From: Asticcacaulis sp. AC466
GTDB lineage: Bacteria > Pseudomonadota > Alphaproteobacteria > Caulobacterales > Caulobacteraceae
Assembly: GCF_000495815.1 (NCBI RefSeq)
Contig: NZ_AWGE01000001.1
Coordinates: 620,001 to 684,000, forward strand
Reading direction: 5' to 3'
Length of the DNA stretch: 64,000 bases
The translations under genes and the position numbers were made by a program. Numbering within the stretch: position 1 is the stretch's first letter; the number at the start of each line of letters is the position of its first letter. Shown here piece by piece: positions 8,577 to 17,849 of this stretch. A model generated the notes under the pieces. It was not told the origin of the DNA. It did not search any database and was given only the letters and a program-made list of their open reading frames with translations.

Positions 8577-9022
8577 ATCGGTTCGATGAAGCCATACTGC
8601 GCGCGCTTGAGGTCGACGGCCGCCTGTCCTTCGCGGAACTGGGCGAGCGCTCGGGGCTATCGAAAGCGCCGTGCTGGAAGCGGGTTCAGGCGCTGGAATC
8701 ATCCGGCGTCATTCGCGGCTACCGCGCCGACCTGGATCCGGTGGCGCTGGGCCTATCAACACTGGCCTTTGTGCAGGTGACCGTGGCTTTCGATCGGCAT
8801 GAGGCCTTCGAGCAGGCGGTTGCGGCGCATCCCGCTGTGCTCGGCTGTCACGCGACGGTAGGTGCGACGGACTATCTGTTGCGGGTCGTCATGCCGTCGA
8901 TGACGGCGCTCGATGACTTCCTGCGCCAGAGCCTGTGGCGATTGCCCGGTGTCGAGCGGTTCACGACTACCCTGGCCATGCGTACGATCAAAGAGAATGG
9001 CGCGCTTATGCCGAACCTGTAA
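8573..9022 (+). CDS. Lrp/AsnC-family regulator of kynurenine genes
   Basis: Transcription regulator of 149 residues. ATG 8573 is chosen because GGGGAAAC lies upstream and because MDRFDEAILRALEVDGR is the standard beginning of the family. The helix-turn-helix follows (SFAELGERSGLSKAPCWKRV), then the RAM ligand-binding domain from about 65 on. It is divergent from kynA-kynU, so it is probably a KynR-like local regulator that senses kynurenine or tryptophan. The direct repeat in the shared intergenic region is a candidate operator. Confidence 0.88.
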   Translation: MDRFDEAILRALEVDGRLSFAELGERSGLSKAPCWKRVQALESSGVIRGYRADLDPVALGLSTLAFVQVTVAFDRHEAFEQAVAAHPAVLGCHATVGATDYLLRVVMPSMTALDDFLRQSLWRLPGVERFTTTLAMRTIKENGALMPNL

Positions 9023-9054
9023 GGCGGCTTCAATCGCCTGTTCAGCATACAGGC

Positions 9055-9483
9055 CTATCCGGTTTTATAGATGTCCGGACTATAGCGTTCCATCAGCGTT
9101 TCCGGAAACAGCGGTGGATGGAAGCCGAACTTTGCATAGAGCGGGTGTTTGTCGCGTGTCGCCAGGGTAAACCGGCGCAGCCCCTGCAAATCTGGGTGCG
9201 CGAACACCGCCGTCAGCAACCGCGTGGCGTAGCCGTTGCCGCGGAATTCCGGCACGGTGAAGACATCGACGAGATTGGCGAAGGTGGCGTAGTCGGAAAT
9301 CACGCGCGCAAACGCGATTTGCTCACCTTCCAGAAGGCCGGCAAAGCAAAGGGCATTCCGCATTGCCCTGTCGAACAGGTCGCGCGGAATGCCCTGAGCC
9401 CAGTTGGATTGCGCGTTGAGGAAACGATAGACCGCGGCGAAATCGATTTTTGCCGGGTCCGTCGTGACCTCGAAACGCAGCAT
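9055..9483 (-). CDS. GNAT-family N-acetyltransferase
   Basis: Acetyl-CoA dependent acyltransferase of 142 residues. The acetyl-CoA binding motif A is seen as VFTVPEFRGNGYATRLL near residues 75-91, and LYAKFGFHPP gives the usual C-terminal motif. The substrate is unknown. It lies directly after the beta-glucosidase gene with only the stop-to-start junction between them (stop at 9484, start at 9483), so it is probably in the same transcript. Nothing in the protein links it to sugar metabolism. Confidence 0.85.
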   Translation of the reverse strand: MLRFEVTTDPAKIDFAAVYRFLNAQSNWAQGIPRDLFDRAMRNALCFAGLLEGEQIAFARVISDYATFANLVDVFTVPEFRGNGYATRLLTAVFAHPDLQGLRRFTLATRDKHPLYAKFGFHPPLFPETLMERYSPDIYKTG

Positions 9484-11805
9484 TTATTGGGCGTTCGCGA
9501 AATGGGTGCCGACACCGAAGGTCTGCGCGTCAAGGCGAACCTGGACGGTCTGGACGATATCGTTGGCCGAGGTCGCGAGCATGACCTTGTAATAGCCTTC
9601 CGCGACCTTCCAGCTTTTGCTGGCCGGGTCGTAGGTGGCGACCATGCGCGGATCGACGTTAAGCGTCACCGTGCGCGACTCGCCGGGTTTCAGGTCGACC
9701 TTGAGGAAGGTGGCCAGGCGCTTTGGCGCTTCCCAGCCGCTGTCTTCAACCGGCGACACATAGACCTGAGCGACTTCCTTGCCTTCGACCGCGCCGGTAT
9801 TCTTGACGTTGAAGCTGGCGATGAAGGATTGGCCCTTGGCTTCGGCGACCAGGCTGCCGAGCTGGAAGGTGGTGTAGGACAGGCCATGGCCGAACGGGAA
9901 GAGTGGCTTCAGGCCTTTTTTGTCGAACCACTTATAGCCAACCGCGGCGCCATCGATGTTGTAGTCGCTCATCGGGTGCGAATCGGCATCCAGCTTAGGA
10001 TCACCTTCCAGCTTCGGGCGCGGGGTCTGGTCGAGCGAAGCGGGGAAGGTGGCAGGCAGGTGACCGGACGGATTAACCTCGCCGGTCAGGACACGGGCGA
10101 TGGCTTCGCCGCCTGATGTACCAGGGTACCAGGCTTCGACGACGGCGCCGACGTTTTTCAGCCACGGCATGACGACCGGGCCGCCGGTTTGCAGCACGAC
10201 GACGGTCTTCTTGTTGGCCTTGGCGATGGCGGAGATCAGCGCATCCTGGCCGTTGGGCAGGTTCAGGTCCGGCACGTCGATCGATTCGCCGGTCCATTGT
10301 TCGCCGAAGACGATGACGACATCGGCCTTTTTGGCGGCAGCGGCGGCAGCTTTGACATCCTTGCCGTCAAGATAGGTGACGGTGGCCTTGGTGCGGGCCT
10401 GAATACCCTTCATCGGTGACGACGGGTAATAGGTCTTGGGACCGGGGAAGCCGTTCGGCGCGAATTCATCCGGCACCGGCGAGCCGCCGACCGGATAGAC
10501 CTGGGAAGAACCGCCGCCTGACAGGACGCCGACATCGGCGTGCGAGCCGACGATCAGGATGGAACGAGCGGTTTTTGACAGGGGTAGCAGGCCTGGGGTG
10601 TTTTTCAGCAGAACGATCGATTCTTCGGCGTCGGCCTGGCTGATCTTGCCGTTCTTGACGAAGTCGATGCGTGAGGACTGATCCCCTTTCACCGGATTGT
10701 CGAACAGGCCGACCGAGAACATGCCCCACAGGATGCGGCGTGCCATATCGTTGGCCCGGGCTTCGGAAACGTAACCGTTGTTGACGGCTTCGCGCAGGGC
10801 GCCGTCGAAATAGGGCGAGCGGTCGAACGCCCAGCCTGATTGCTGGTCTAGGCCCTGATTAGCCGCCTGGGTGGTTGAATGGGTCGCGCCCCAGTCGGAC
10901 ATGACATAGCCCTTAAAGCCCCAGTCGGTCTTCAAGACGTCGTTGAGCAGCCAGTTGTTTTCGCAGGCGTAGAAGCCATTGACGCGATTATAGGCGCACA
11001 TCACCGAAGCGGGCTGGCCGATTTCATTGGCGATCTGGAACGCCAGCAGATCGGACTCACGGGCCGCCTTGTCGGAAATCTGGTGGTCCATCTGGTTGCG
11101 GTTGGTTTCCTGACCGTTGAAAGCAAAGTGCTTCATGGTCGAGATGACGTTATTCGACTGGATGCCCTTGATTTCGTTGCCGGTGATGACGCCAGCCAGC
11201 AGCGGATCTTCGCCGCCATATTCGAAGTTACGACCGTTGCGCGCTTCACGCAGAAGGTTCATGCCGCCGGCCAGTTGCACGTTGAAGCCGGACAGGAAGG
11301 CTTCATTGCCGATCATGGCGCCGCCGGCATAGGCGACGGCAGGGTTCCATGTCGCGGCCGTGGCGATGCCGGACGGCAGGGCGGTGCGGCTGCGCGGATT
11401 GGGCGAACGCTGGGTGGCGACACCGACACCGGCGTCAGTCTGCCACTGATTGGGGATGCCCAAACGCGGAATGCCCGGAACGAAGCCTGCCGAATCGGGC
11501 AGGCCTTCCTTCGGGAAGACGTAATTCTTGATGGGGGTCACCTGCCAGGTCTGGTTGGTCGAGAAATAACCAAAGGTAAGCTGGAGCTTTTCGGCCAGCG
11601 TCATTTCCTTCAGGATCAGGTCGGCGCGCACGGACGGATCGAGGGTGGCGTCCATCCAGGGACGATCCTTTGGCACTTCCGTCTTGGCGGCTGCGACGGC
11701 CGGCGCGTTGTTGGTGGCCTGAGCGAAGGCGACAGGTGACAGGGCGAGGGCGCCGATAAGGGCGGTCGTTCCGGCGAGGTGCGCCAGAAAGCGGTATGAG
11801 GTCAT
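9484..11805 (-). CDS. Exported glycoside hydrolase family 3 beta-glucosidase
   Basis: Secreted or periplasmic enzyme of 773 residues that hydrolyses terminal beta-glucosidic bonds. ATG 11805 has GGGAGA upstream; the in-frame TTG at 11820 contains that site and is rejected. A signal peptide (FLAHLAGTTALIGALALSPVAFAQA) precedes the GH3 N-terminal TIM barrel. The catalytic nucleophile is Asp304 in VMSDWGATHS, and KHFAFNGQETNR gives the substrate-binding Lys-His. The C-terminal alpha/beta domain contains GSHADVGVLSGGGSSQV, and a fibronectin-III-like end follows (FNVKNTGAVEGKEVAQVYVSP). Upstream on the same strand is a small secreted protein at 11996. Confidence 0.94.
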   Translation of the reverse strand: MTSYRFLAHLAGTTALIGALALSPVAFAQATNNAPAVAAAKTEVPKDRPWMDATLDPSVRADLILKEMTLAEKLQLTFGYFSTNQTWQVTPIKNYVFPKEGLPDSAGFVPGIPRLGIPNQWQTDAGVGVATQRSPNPRSRTALPSGIATAATWNPAVAYAGGAMIGNEAFLSGFNVQLAGGMNLLREARNGRNFEYGGEDPLLAGVITGNEIKGIQSNNVISTMKHFAFNGQETNRNQMDHQISDKAARESDLLAFQIANEIGQPASVMCAYNRVNGFYACENNWLLNDVLKTDWGFKGYVMSDWGATHSTTQAANQGLDQQSGWAFDRSPYFDGALREAVNNGYVSEARANDMARRILWGMFSVGLFDNPVKGDQSSRIDFVKNGKISQADAEESIVLLKNTPGLLPLSKTARSILIVGSHADVGVLSGGGSSQVYPVGGSPVPDEFAPNGFPGPKTYYPSSPMKGIQARTKATVTYLDGKDVKAAAAAAKKADVVIVFGEQWTGESIDVPDLNLPNGQDALISAIAKANKKTVVVLQTGGPVVMPWLKNVGAVVEAWYPGTSGGEAIARVLTGEVNPSGHLPATFPASLDQTPRPKLEGDPKLDADSHPMSDYNIDGAAVGYKWFDKKGLKPLFPFGHGLSYTTFQLGSLVAEAKGQSFIASFNVKNTGAVEGKEVAQVYVSPVEDSGWEAPKRLATFLKVDLKPGESRTVTLNVDPRMVATYDPASKSWKVAEGYYKVMLATSANDIVQTVQVRLDAQTFGVGTHFANAQ

Positions 11806-11895
11806 AAAGGTATCTCCCAAGTATGTTGCGTCAGGGCGCCTTGGTGGCGCCGCGTATTATTGCGGCCTGAGGCCGTACTGGCTTGCGTCGTTTAT

Positions 11896-11964
11896 AGACG
11901 AAAAGCGTCTCGGCCAAAGCAAAAAATACGCCGCACCGACACAGGCCGGAGCGGGAGCGGTTCC
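11896..11964. promoter_or_regulatory. Possible operators upstream of the GH3 gene
   Basis: The gap before the beta-glucosidase holds the palindrome AGACGAAAAGCGTCT (11896-11910) and an imperfect LacI-type palindrome GGGAGCGGTTCC (11953-11964). Either could be a sugar-repressor site. No regulator gene lies nearby. Confidence 0.3.
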
Positions 11965-11995
11965 AGCGGTGCTTAATCCGGTCAGAGTTCGCGCG

Positions 11996-12562
11996 CTATG
12001 GAATATTGCGCGGCAGGTCCTTTAGGCTATAGCCCGGTCCGAAGTCGAGAATGAAGACGGGGCCGAGCGCCACCGTCTGTGCGCCGGTGGCCAGTTGCAG
12101 GCTGGCGCCCGCCGTCCCGGCCGGATAGTCCTGGGTCGCCGTTCCAGTGACATAATGTAGCCGCCAGTCGGAAGTGAGGGTCAGGGTCTGCGTACCGATC
12201 TTGGTATAGGGAGCGGCTGTTTGCTGAATGACCGCAGGCACGGTGACGGCGCCTGGTGTAACGGCCTTCGCCCACACGGCCAGAAGGATGACATCGCCTT
12301 TCTGGATCGGCTTTGAGGTCACCGCCCCCACCTGGATGTCCCATGGGTTGGCGCCGACGCCCGCCGACGATACCTGAAAGGCGGCTCCGCCGTTGACGGT
12401 TGTGTCCTTTACCATTTGATGCTTTTCGCCGGTGCCATAGACGCCCCATTGGTCGGCGGCGGGATGGTTGACCATCCGGCTGGCGATATCAACGGCGGCT
12501 TCGGCATGCGGCGCGGCCACAACGGCAAGGGCGGCTAGGGCGGCGGTCACAAAGCGCATCAT
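11996..12562 (-). CDS. Small secreted beta-sandwich-like protein
   Basis: Exported protein of 188 residues with signal peptide MRFVTAALAALAVVAAPHAEA. The rest is rich in Val, Thr, Ala and Gly with alternating hydrophobic strands (GDVILLAVWAKAVTP and TLTLTSDWRLHYVTGTA). This resembles the carbohydrate-binding-like domains found at the front of some xylanases and sulfatases, but no family is certain. ATG 12559 is an equally possible start. Position upstream of the GH3 enzyme suggests a role in polysaccharide binding; that is inference. Confidence 0.65.
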   Translation of the reverse strand: MMRFVTAALAALAVVAAPHAEAAVDIASRMVNHPAADQWGVYGTGEKHQMVKDTTVNGGAAFQVSSAGVGANPWDIQVGAVTSKPIQKGDVILLAVWAKAVTPGAVTVPAVIQQTAAPYTKIGTQTLTLTSDWRLHYVTGTATQDYPAGTAGASLQLATGAQTVALGPVFILDFGPGYSLKDLPRNIP

Positions 12563-12693
12563 CGGTCAGACTCCCGTTACGTCTCAACATGTCTTTTATT
12601 GCTCTATGTCCGATGAAACAGGCGCGTCGTCAAGTTCTTGCGCTTATCACGAAAAGGCATAGTCTGCGGCGCGAATTTAACGGAAGACTATGC

Positions 12694-14250
12694 ATGACTG
12701 CTGCACATACCGCCGCTTCGCCCGCTCAGATAGCGAGCATGGACCCCAAGGATGTCCAGCGTATCATCATCGGGCTGATGATGGTGATGCTTCTGGCGGC
12801 GCTCGACCAGACTATTGTGTCCACCGCCATGCCCACGATCGGTCGCGAACTGGGCGATATCGAGCATCTGCCGTGGATTGTGACGGCCTATCTGTTGTCG
12901 TCCACGGTGGTGACGCCGCTTTATGGCAAGCTGGCGGATATCGTCGGTCGGCGGACGACCCTGCTGATGGCCATTGCTATATTCCTGGTCGGGTCGGCGC
13001 TGTGCGGCCTGGCGGACAACATGTATTTGCTGATCGCGGCACGCGCTGTGCAGGGGCTGGGCGGCGGCGGTCTGATGTCGCTGGTCCAGACCGTTATTTC
13101 AGATGTCGTGACCATGAAGGAGCGGGGGCGGCTGCAAGGCTATTTTGCGGCCGTCTTCACGGCTTCGAGCCTGGGGGGGCCGGTTCTGGGCGGTTTTATC
13201 GCCGAAAAATTCCACTGGTCAGCCATCTTCTGGATAAATCTGCCGGTTGGCGCCCTGGCACTGTGGATTGTGTTCAAGGCCCTCCTCAAGCTGCCGCGCT
13301 ATGAACGTCCGCACAAACTGGACGTATTTGGCGCGGCATTGATGGCGGTTGCCGCCCTGTGCGTCATGCTGGCGCTCAATACGCATGGTGGCGCGATCTA
13401 TGGCGTTCCCGTATGGGCCTTTTATATGGCGTCTGTTGTCTTCTGGCTGTTGTTCGCGCTTCGCCTGCGCCTGGCGCCGGAACCGCTGATCCCCACCGAC
13501 GTGTTAAAGAACGGCATTGTCTTGCGCGCCACTCTTATGTCCACCCTCGCCATGGGCGTCATGATGGGCATCGGTATCTACCTGCCGATCTTTTTGCAGA
13601 TCGTCTATCATCTGGGCGCGACCCAGACCGGACTGGCGCTTGTGCCGATGAGTCTGGGGGTCGTGGCCGGCTCAATCGGCGCAGGGCGCTATATTTCCTT
13701 CACCAAGGGGCAGAAATACAAGCTTATGCCGATGATTGGCCTGCCGCTTGCCGCCTGCGTCTATGCCGTCATGGCCGTTTTTCCCGACCGGCTGCCGCTT
13801 TGGGGATTCGAATGTCTGCTGGTGGCGGCCAGTGCCGGACTGGGCACCGTCATGTCCGTCAGCATCGTCGCCATCCAGAACGTGGTCGAACGTCACCAGA
13901 TGGGCACCGCGACCGGCATGATGAATTTTTTCCGCTCCTTGGGCGGTGCGCTGTTGGTGGCGGCCTTTGGCGCCATACTGTTCGGGCAAGTCTTCGGGCT
14001 AATGGGCCGTGAGGCCATCGCGGGCCTTACCCCGCAAGTCCTGGACCATCTCAAGGTGGTCGATCAGGCAGCGCTGATTTTTCGGCCTCTGTTCGGTTGC
14101 GGTGCGGCGGGCCTCGCTCTGGCCGCCATTACCTTGTGGAGCATGGAGGAGCGGCCCATCAAGGGGCGCGAGCCGGACATGGCAAAAATTATCGAGGAAT
14201 CGCTTCCCGAAGCCATTCTGGAAGACGCAGATTTTTCCAAAAGACCCTGA
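12694..14250 (+). CDS. DHA2-family MFS drug exporter (EmrB/QacA type)
   Basis: Inner-membrane proton antiporter of 518 residues with about 14 hydrophobic segments. Motif C-like and DHA2 landmarks are visible: LDQTIVSTAMPTIGREL in the first helix, GKLADIVGRRTTLL in the first cytoplasmic loop (motif A), and GLGGGGLMSLVQ. ATG 12694 is chosen because GGAAG lies upstream and the N-terminus is then of normal length; the longer frame from 12589 has no such support. There is no adjacent EmrA-type adaptor or TetR regulator, so the substrate is unknown. Confidence 0.9.
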   Translation: MTAAHTAASPAQIASMDPKDVQRIIIGLMMVMLLAALDQTIVSTAMPTIGRELGDIEHLPWIVTAYLLSSTVVTPLYGKLADIVGRRTTLLMAIAIFLVGSALCGLADNMYLLIAARAVQGLGGGGLMSLVQTVISDVVTMKERGRLQGYFAAVFTASSLGGPVLGGFIAEKFHWSAIFWINLPVGALALWIVFKALLKLPRYERPHKLDVFGAALMAVAALCVMLALNTHGGAIYGVPVWAFYMASVVFWLLFALRLRLAPEPLIPTDVLKNGIVLRATLMSTLAMGVMMGIGIYLPIFLQIVYHLGATQTGLALVPMSLGVVAGSIGAGRYISFTKGQKYKLMPMIGLPLAACVYAVMAVFPDRLPLWGFECLLVAASAGLGTVMSVSIVAIQNVVERHQMGTATGMMNFFRSLGGALLVAAFGAILFGQVFGLMGREAIAGLTPQVLDHLKVVDQAALIFRPLFGCGAAGLALAAITLWSMEERPIKGREPDMAKIIEESLPEAILEDADFSKRP

Positions 14251-14279
14251 TTGCGGCCAGGTGTCGGCCAGATGCCGGT

Positions 14280-14558
14280 TCAGCGCCGTACCAGGGTGAT
14301 GGCTTTTTCCGGGCAGGCCGAGACGCACAGGCCGCACGCCCGACAGGCATCGGCATTAACGGCAAAGGCTTGTTTCCATCCGTGCATGAAGCCTTTTAGG
14401 CGTGCCATTGTTCCCAGGTCTGTCCGGTCTTCCGGCGGCAGGATATCCAGCTCAAAGACGTTGTAAGGGCAGATCACGACGCAATCGGCCTTGCCCTCGC
14501 AGCGTTTCCGATTGATCTGCGGTGTAAATACACCAGCATCCTGTTTGCATTTGTCCAC
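14280..14558 (-). CDS. Ferredoxin, 7Fe-like with one substituted cysteine
   Basis: Small electron carrier of 92 residues. The second cluster motif is complete: Cys72, Cys75, Cys78 and Cys82 in CRACGLCVSACP. The first has Cys20, Cys26 and Cys30-Pro with Lys23 where the second cysteine of CxxCxxCxxxCP would be, as in some [3Fe-4S]/[4Fe-4S] ferredoxins. The insert between the two motifs is about 40 residues. It is convergent with the MFS gene with only 29 bases between the stops. The redox partner is unknown. Confidence 0.85.
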   Translation of the reverse strand: MDKCKQDAGVFTPQINRKRCEGKADCVVICPYNVFELDILPPEDRTDLGTMARLKGFMHGWKQAFAVNADACRACGLCVSACPEKAITLVRR

Positions 14559-14694
14559 GGAATAGCCATTTTGCGAAGGGTTTTTTTTCGAAATTTATAT
14601 GCCTTTAATCGTTTCGCCGTACGGTCATTGGCAATCTACAGCGTACAGAGCTTAGGCAAAATGCCATAGCTTTTTTTGACTAGAAGGTTCGTTT

Positions 14695-15864
14695 ATGAAC
14701 GCGCGTACGGCGTCTTACGCCAAATCGAATAATCAAACCCAACGCGATGTTCGTAATCTCGCCAATCTCGGTGAAACGGCGTCTACCAGCCGCGTATTGA
14801 ACCTGTCCCAGATTTTTAACGTCGCCGGCCGGACGCCAGGTTATATATCTGCGCCATTTTTCAGGAATTCTCAGCTCAACAAGGCCCTGCTGATCAAGCA
14901 TACTCTGCGCGCCACGGAACGCGAGTTGTTCAGCCGTCCGCGGCGCACCGCAACCAAGATTATCATGCCGTTCGATGCCGGCGATCTGCGCCTGGGCGGT
15001 CGGTCGATCTTCGTCAACCAGATCGGGTTTAACGCGTTCGTCAACAGCTATTTTAACGGTTCGGACCTGACATCCAATACCGATCTGCAAATCCTTCAAC
15101 ATCTGGATGAAATTCCCTCCCTCGACCCGTTCCTGGTGCGGGAGCATCTCGCCCGGTTCAATTTTCGCCCTGATCCGTGCTATCTGAAAATCTCACCTCA
15201 TGATCTGAATGAGATGATTGGCTTTGCCAATGCCGAGATTGAGCACCTGGTTATGACCGCATTTGGCAAGGGCATGGAACAGGCGGCGATGAAGCTGACC
15301 TCCAAGATATTGGCCAATAATCTCGACAGCGATCTTGAGCCCCTCAAACAGACCTTCCGTATGAACGACGAGGATTTTTCCGAAGGCATGTTCTCGTGGC
15401 GTGGCTTCTTGTATTTCAAATGGCGGCAGACCCAGCTTCAGGCCGATATCAAGCAGGTCGTGGATGGTCTGCATAGCTACAAGACCATCGGGCCGGCGGA
15501 AGCCGGAACGCGGGAATACCTGGCCGAGGTTAGGCCGCGTCTGGCCAAAAAGATCATCGCCTCTATCGTTTCGACGCGAAAGACATTACGCGTTTATGAC
15601 GAAGCCTATGCCGCCCTGACGCAGGGCGCCGATCCGGCACCGTTTCGCAAGTTCTTGATGAATGGTCCCTCCATGTTCTTCGAACTGGGCGAGAGCATCG
15701 GCATATTATCGCATATCGGCTCATTCTGGAGCTACCGGATGGGCGCCCGCATGGCGCATCTGCGCCTTTCGCCGGCTGAGTTTGCCGATATTCTGGTCGA
15801 TTTTGAGGACAGCCTGATAAATGTGGAACTGCCGTCGGCCGCTTCGACCGCATTGCAGCTCTAA
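14695..15864 (+). CDS. Conserved-looking protein of unknown function
   Basis: Protein of 389 residues that I do not recognise. It has no signal peptide and no clear membrane helix. It is largely helical, with several Lys/Arg-rich and Phe/Tyr-rich stretches (KAL-LIKH, FFELGESIGILSHIG). AGAAGG precedes ATG 14695. Codon use looks normal for the window and the frame is long, so it is a real gene. It sits alone between the divergent ferredoxin gene and the 6S RNA promoter. Position in an accessory block suggests a lineage-specific role. Confidence 0.75.
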   Translation: MNARTASYAKSNNQTQRDVRNLANLGETASTSRVLNLSQIFNVAGRTPGYISAPFFRNSQLNKALLIKHTLRATERELFSRPRRTATKIIMPFDAGDLRLGGRSIFVNQIGFNAFVNSYFNGSDLTSNTDLQILQHLDEIPSLDPFLVREHLARFNFRPDPCYLKISPHDLNEMIGFANAEIEHLVMTAFGKGMEQAAMKLTSKILANNLDSDLEPLKQTFRMNDEDFSEGMFSWRGFLYFKWRQTQLQADIKQVVDGLHSYKTIGPAEAGTREYLAEVRPRLAKKIIASIVSTRKTLRVYDEAYAALTQGADPAPFRKFLMNGPSMFFELGESIGILSHIGSFWSYRMGARMAHLRLSPAEFADILVDFEDSLINVELPSAASTALQL

Positions 15865-15928
15865 ATCCAAGCCCACAGGCTTTTGTGCTGTGAAGGTGAA
15901 TATAGATGCGCGGAAAAGGGAATACGCC

Positions 15929-15957
15929 TTGAGTTAGGCGGTGTGCGGGCCTATTAT
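15929..15957 (+). promoter_or_regulatory. Sigma-70-type promoter of 6S RNA
   Basis: TTGAGT at 15929-15934 and TATTAT at 15952-15957 are separated by exactly 17 bases. The predicted start falls near 15963-15965, at the beginning of the closing stem of the RNA. Confidence 0.75.
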
Positions 15958-15962
15958 AGAAA

Positions 15963-16165
15963 GCGGCGGGTCTTGCTGCGGCTCGCGTGGCGATCAACAA
16001 TCCTTCTGACCTTAATCACTTAGAACGGGGACTGTCCCTGGACTGGACCGTGGTCCTAACTACATGGTTCCCACCTGACTAGTCAGGTCTGAGAGGATTT
16101 AAACGCATCGACACGGTTCTATTGCGGCGCCGCCACCCTATCCCTGCCGCCCAGGATATTTCTTC
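15963..16165 (+). ncRNA. ssrS: 6S RNA
   Basis: Global RNA regulator that mimics an open promoter and sequesters sigma-70 RNA polymerase. The 3' half carries TTTAAACGCATCGACAC-GGTTC (16097-16120 region), which lines up with the conserved CCTTAAAACTGCGACGACAC-ATTC of E. coli 6S. A closing stem pairs GCGGCGGG (15963-15970) with CCCTGCCGC (16142-16150), with one bulged base. A strong promoter lies just upstream and the fthC gene just downstream, the standard synteny. The 3' end is approximate. Confidence 0.85.
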
Positions 16166-16246
16166 GGCCGGTTTTTTGCCTGCGCGATTCCGGATATGAA
16201 TTTTACCCCGTCTTTGTTAAGACAGGGAGGTCGACCGGAGAGTTGA

Positions 16247-16849
16247 ATGCTCATAGCCGAACAGAAGCCGTTGTTGCGGAATGAAATGAAGCGCCGCCGC
16301 GCGGCTCTGGCTCAAGGAGCTCCGTTGGCGGGCGATGTTCTGGCTGAAACGGCTTCAGACACCCTGGATGCCCATGCGGGATGGCCGGACCCTGATGCGG
16401 TTGTCGCAGGCTATTGGCCCATCCAAAGTGAGATGAATCCGTTTCCGTTGATGCAGGCCTATGAATCGCGTGGCTACGGGCTAGCCTTGCCCTGTTTGGT
16501 TCCGGATGGCGACGCCTATAACATGATCTTCCGCCGCTTCCGGCTGGGAGATACATTGGTCGCCGGTCCGTTCGATATTCATCAACCGGCAGACAGCGCC
16601 GACGAGATATTGCCGGATGTCGTGCTGCTGCCCCTGCTGGCGTTTGATGCTCAAGGCTGGCGTTTGGGCTATGGTGGGGGATATTACGACCGTGCCCTGG
16701 CGCGGTTGCGTGAGAAAAAGGATGTGAAAGGTTACGGAATCGCCTTTTCCGATCAGCAACTTGCCGAAATACCGTTTGAAGTGCATGATCAGCCGCTTGA
16801 TGGTATTTTTACCGAAAAGGGCATAATTCAGGTATGCTCGACGGTTTAG
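16247..16849 (+). CDS. fthC: 5-formyltetrahydrofolate cyclo-ligase
   Basis: ATP-dependent enzyme that converts 5-formyl-THF to 5,10-methenyl-THF, recycling a dead-end folate. It has 200 residues. The N-terminal basic segment (LRNEMKRRRAAL) and the signature LGYGGGYYDRAL near residue 144 are present. GGAG lies about eight bases before ATG 16247. It follows 6S RNA, as in E. coli (ygfA) and many proteobacteria, and is probably read through from that transcript in part. The YmdB-family gene follows after 36 bases. Confidence 0.93.
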   Translation: MLIAEQKPLLRNEMKRRRAALAQGAPLAGDVLAETASDTLDAHAGWPDPDAVVAGYWPIQSEMNPFPLMQAYESRGYGLALPCLVPDGDAYNMIFRRFRLGDTLVAGPFDIHQPADSADEILPDVVLLPLLAFDAQGWRLGYGGGYYDRALARLREKKDVKGYGIAFSDQQLAEIPFEVHDQPLDGIFTEKGIIQVCSTV

Positions 16850-16885
16850 CCTCCACCTTGAGCGGGGCTTAGATTTGGATTTTTT

Positions 16886-17734
16886 ATGCGTTTTGCTTTT
16901 TTTGGTGACGTGGTGGGCCGCGCCGGGCGCGATGCTCTAAGCGAACACCTGCCGGGTCTGAAGCGCAGGCTTGACCTCGAATTTGTCATCGTCAATGCGG
17001 AAAATGCCTCGGCAGGCTTCGGCGTTTCGGAAAATTCGGCGCGTCAGCTGTTCGACGCCGGTGCCGATTGCCTGACACTTGGCAACCATTCCTGGGATCA
17101 GAAAGAGGCGCTGACCTATATCGTGCGCGAACCGCGGCTGATTCGCCCGGTCAATTATCCGCCCCTGGCCGATGCGCCGGGCCGCGGGGCCAATCTCTTC
17201 GAAACCGCGTCGGGCAAACGTATCCTGGTCATGAACGTCCTGGGCCTGGTTCATATGGCGTCCATGGACGATCCGTTTGGTGCGGTCGACAAACAGTTGG
17301 AGGCCTGTCCCCTTGGGCTCGCCGCTGACGCCATTGTCGTGGACATGCATGCGGAAGCGACGTCGGAAAAGATGGCCATGGGCCATTTCTGTGACGGCCG
17401 GGCCACCCTGGTCATCGGCACGCACACCCATGTGCCGACAGCTGACACGCAGATATTGCCGGCTGGCACCGCGTATCAGACCGATGCCGGCGCCTGTGCC
17501 GATTACGACAGCGTCATCGGCATGGACAAGGAGGAGCCGCTGCGTCGATTCACGACGCGGATAGGCAAGGAACGCTACAAGCCGGCCTCCGGTCCGGCGA
17601 CGATTTGCGGTGTCTATGTCGAAAGCGACGACCGTACGGGATTGGCCACGCGTATCGAACCGATCCGCGTCGGGGGGCGGCTGAGCCAGGTCATACCGCG
17701 GTCTGTGCAAGAGGCCGCCTTGACGAGTCTTTGA
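16886..17734 (+). CDS. YmdB-family metallophosphoesterase
   Basis: Cytoplasmic metallophosphoesterase of 282 residues (TIGR00282 family); family members hydrolyse 2',3'-cyclic nucleotides in vitro. Metal ligands are visible: Asp8 (FFGDVVGRAGRD), Glu39-Asn40 (NAENAS), Asn67-His68 (GNHSWD), DMHAEATSEK, and GTHTHVPT. The start has no strong ribosome-binding site. It is co-directional with fthC and yebC in the conserved alphaproteobacterial order. Confidence 0.9.
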   Translation: MRFAFFGDVVGRAGRDALSEHLPGLKRRLDLEFVIVNAENASAGFGVSENSARQLFDAGADCLTLGNHSWDQKEALTYIVREPRLIRPVNYPPLADAPGRGANLFETASGKRILVMNVLGLVHMASMDDPFGAVDKQLEACPLGLAADAIVVDMHAEATSEKMAMGHFCDGRATLVIGTHTHVPTADTQILPAGTAYQTDAGACADYDSVIGMDKEEPLRRFTTRIGKERYKPASGPATICGVYVESDDRTGLATRIEPIRVGGRLSQVIPRSVQEAALTSL

Positions 17735-17849
17735 ACGGCACGTTAAAAGCCGCTCATCTGCCGTAAGCCTGTTTTACGGCGTATCTTATTGATCATGCAG
17801 GACGGTAGTATGGCCGCAGGCCGAAGACCTGACCTGTGAGGGAGTTTTC

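Noticed and set aside
8935-10116. 393-residue plus-strand ORF across the GNAT and GH3 genes
   Set aside because: Runs antisense to two well-supported genes and has no recognisable domain.
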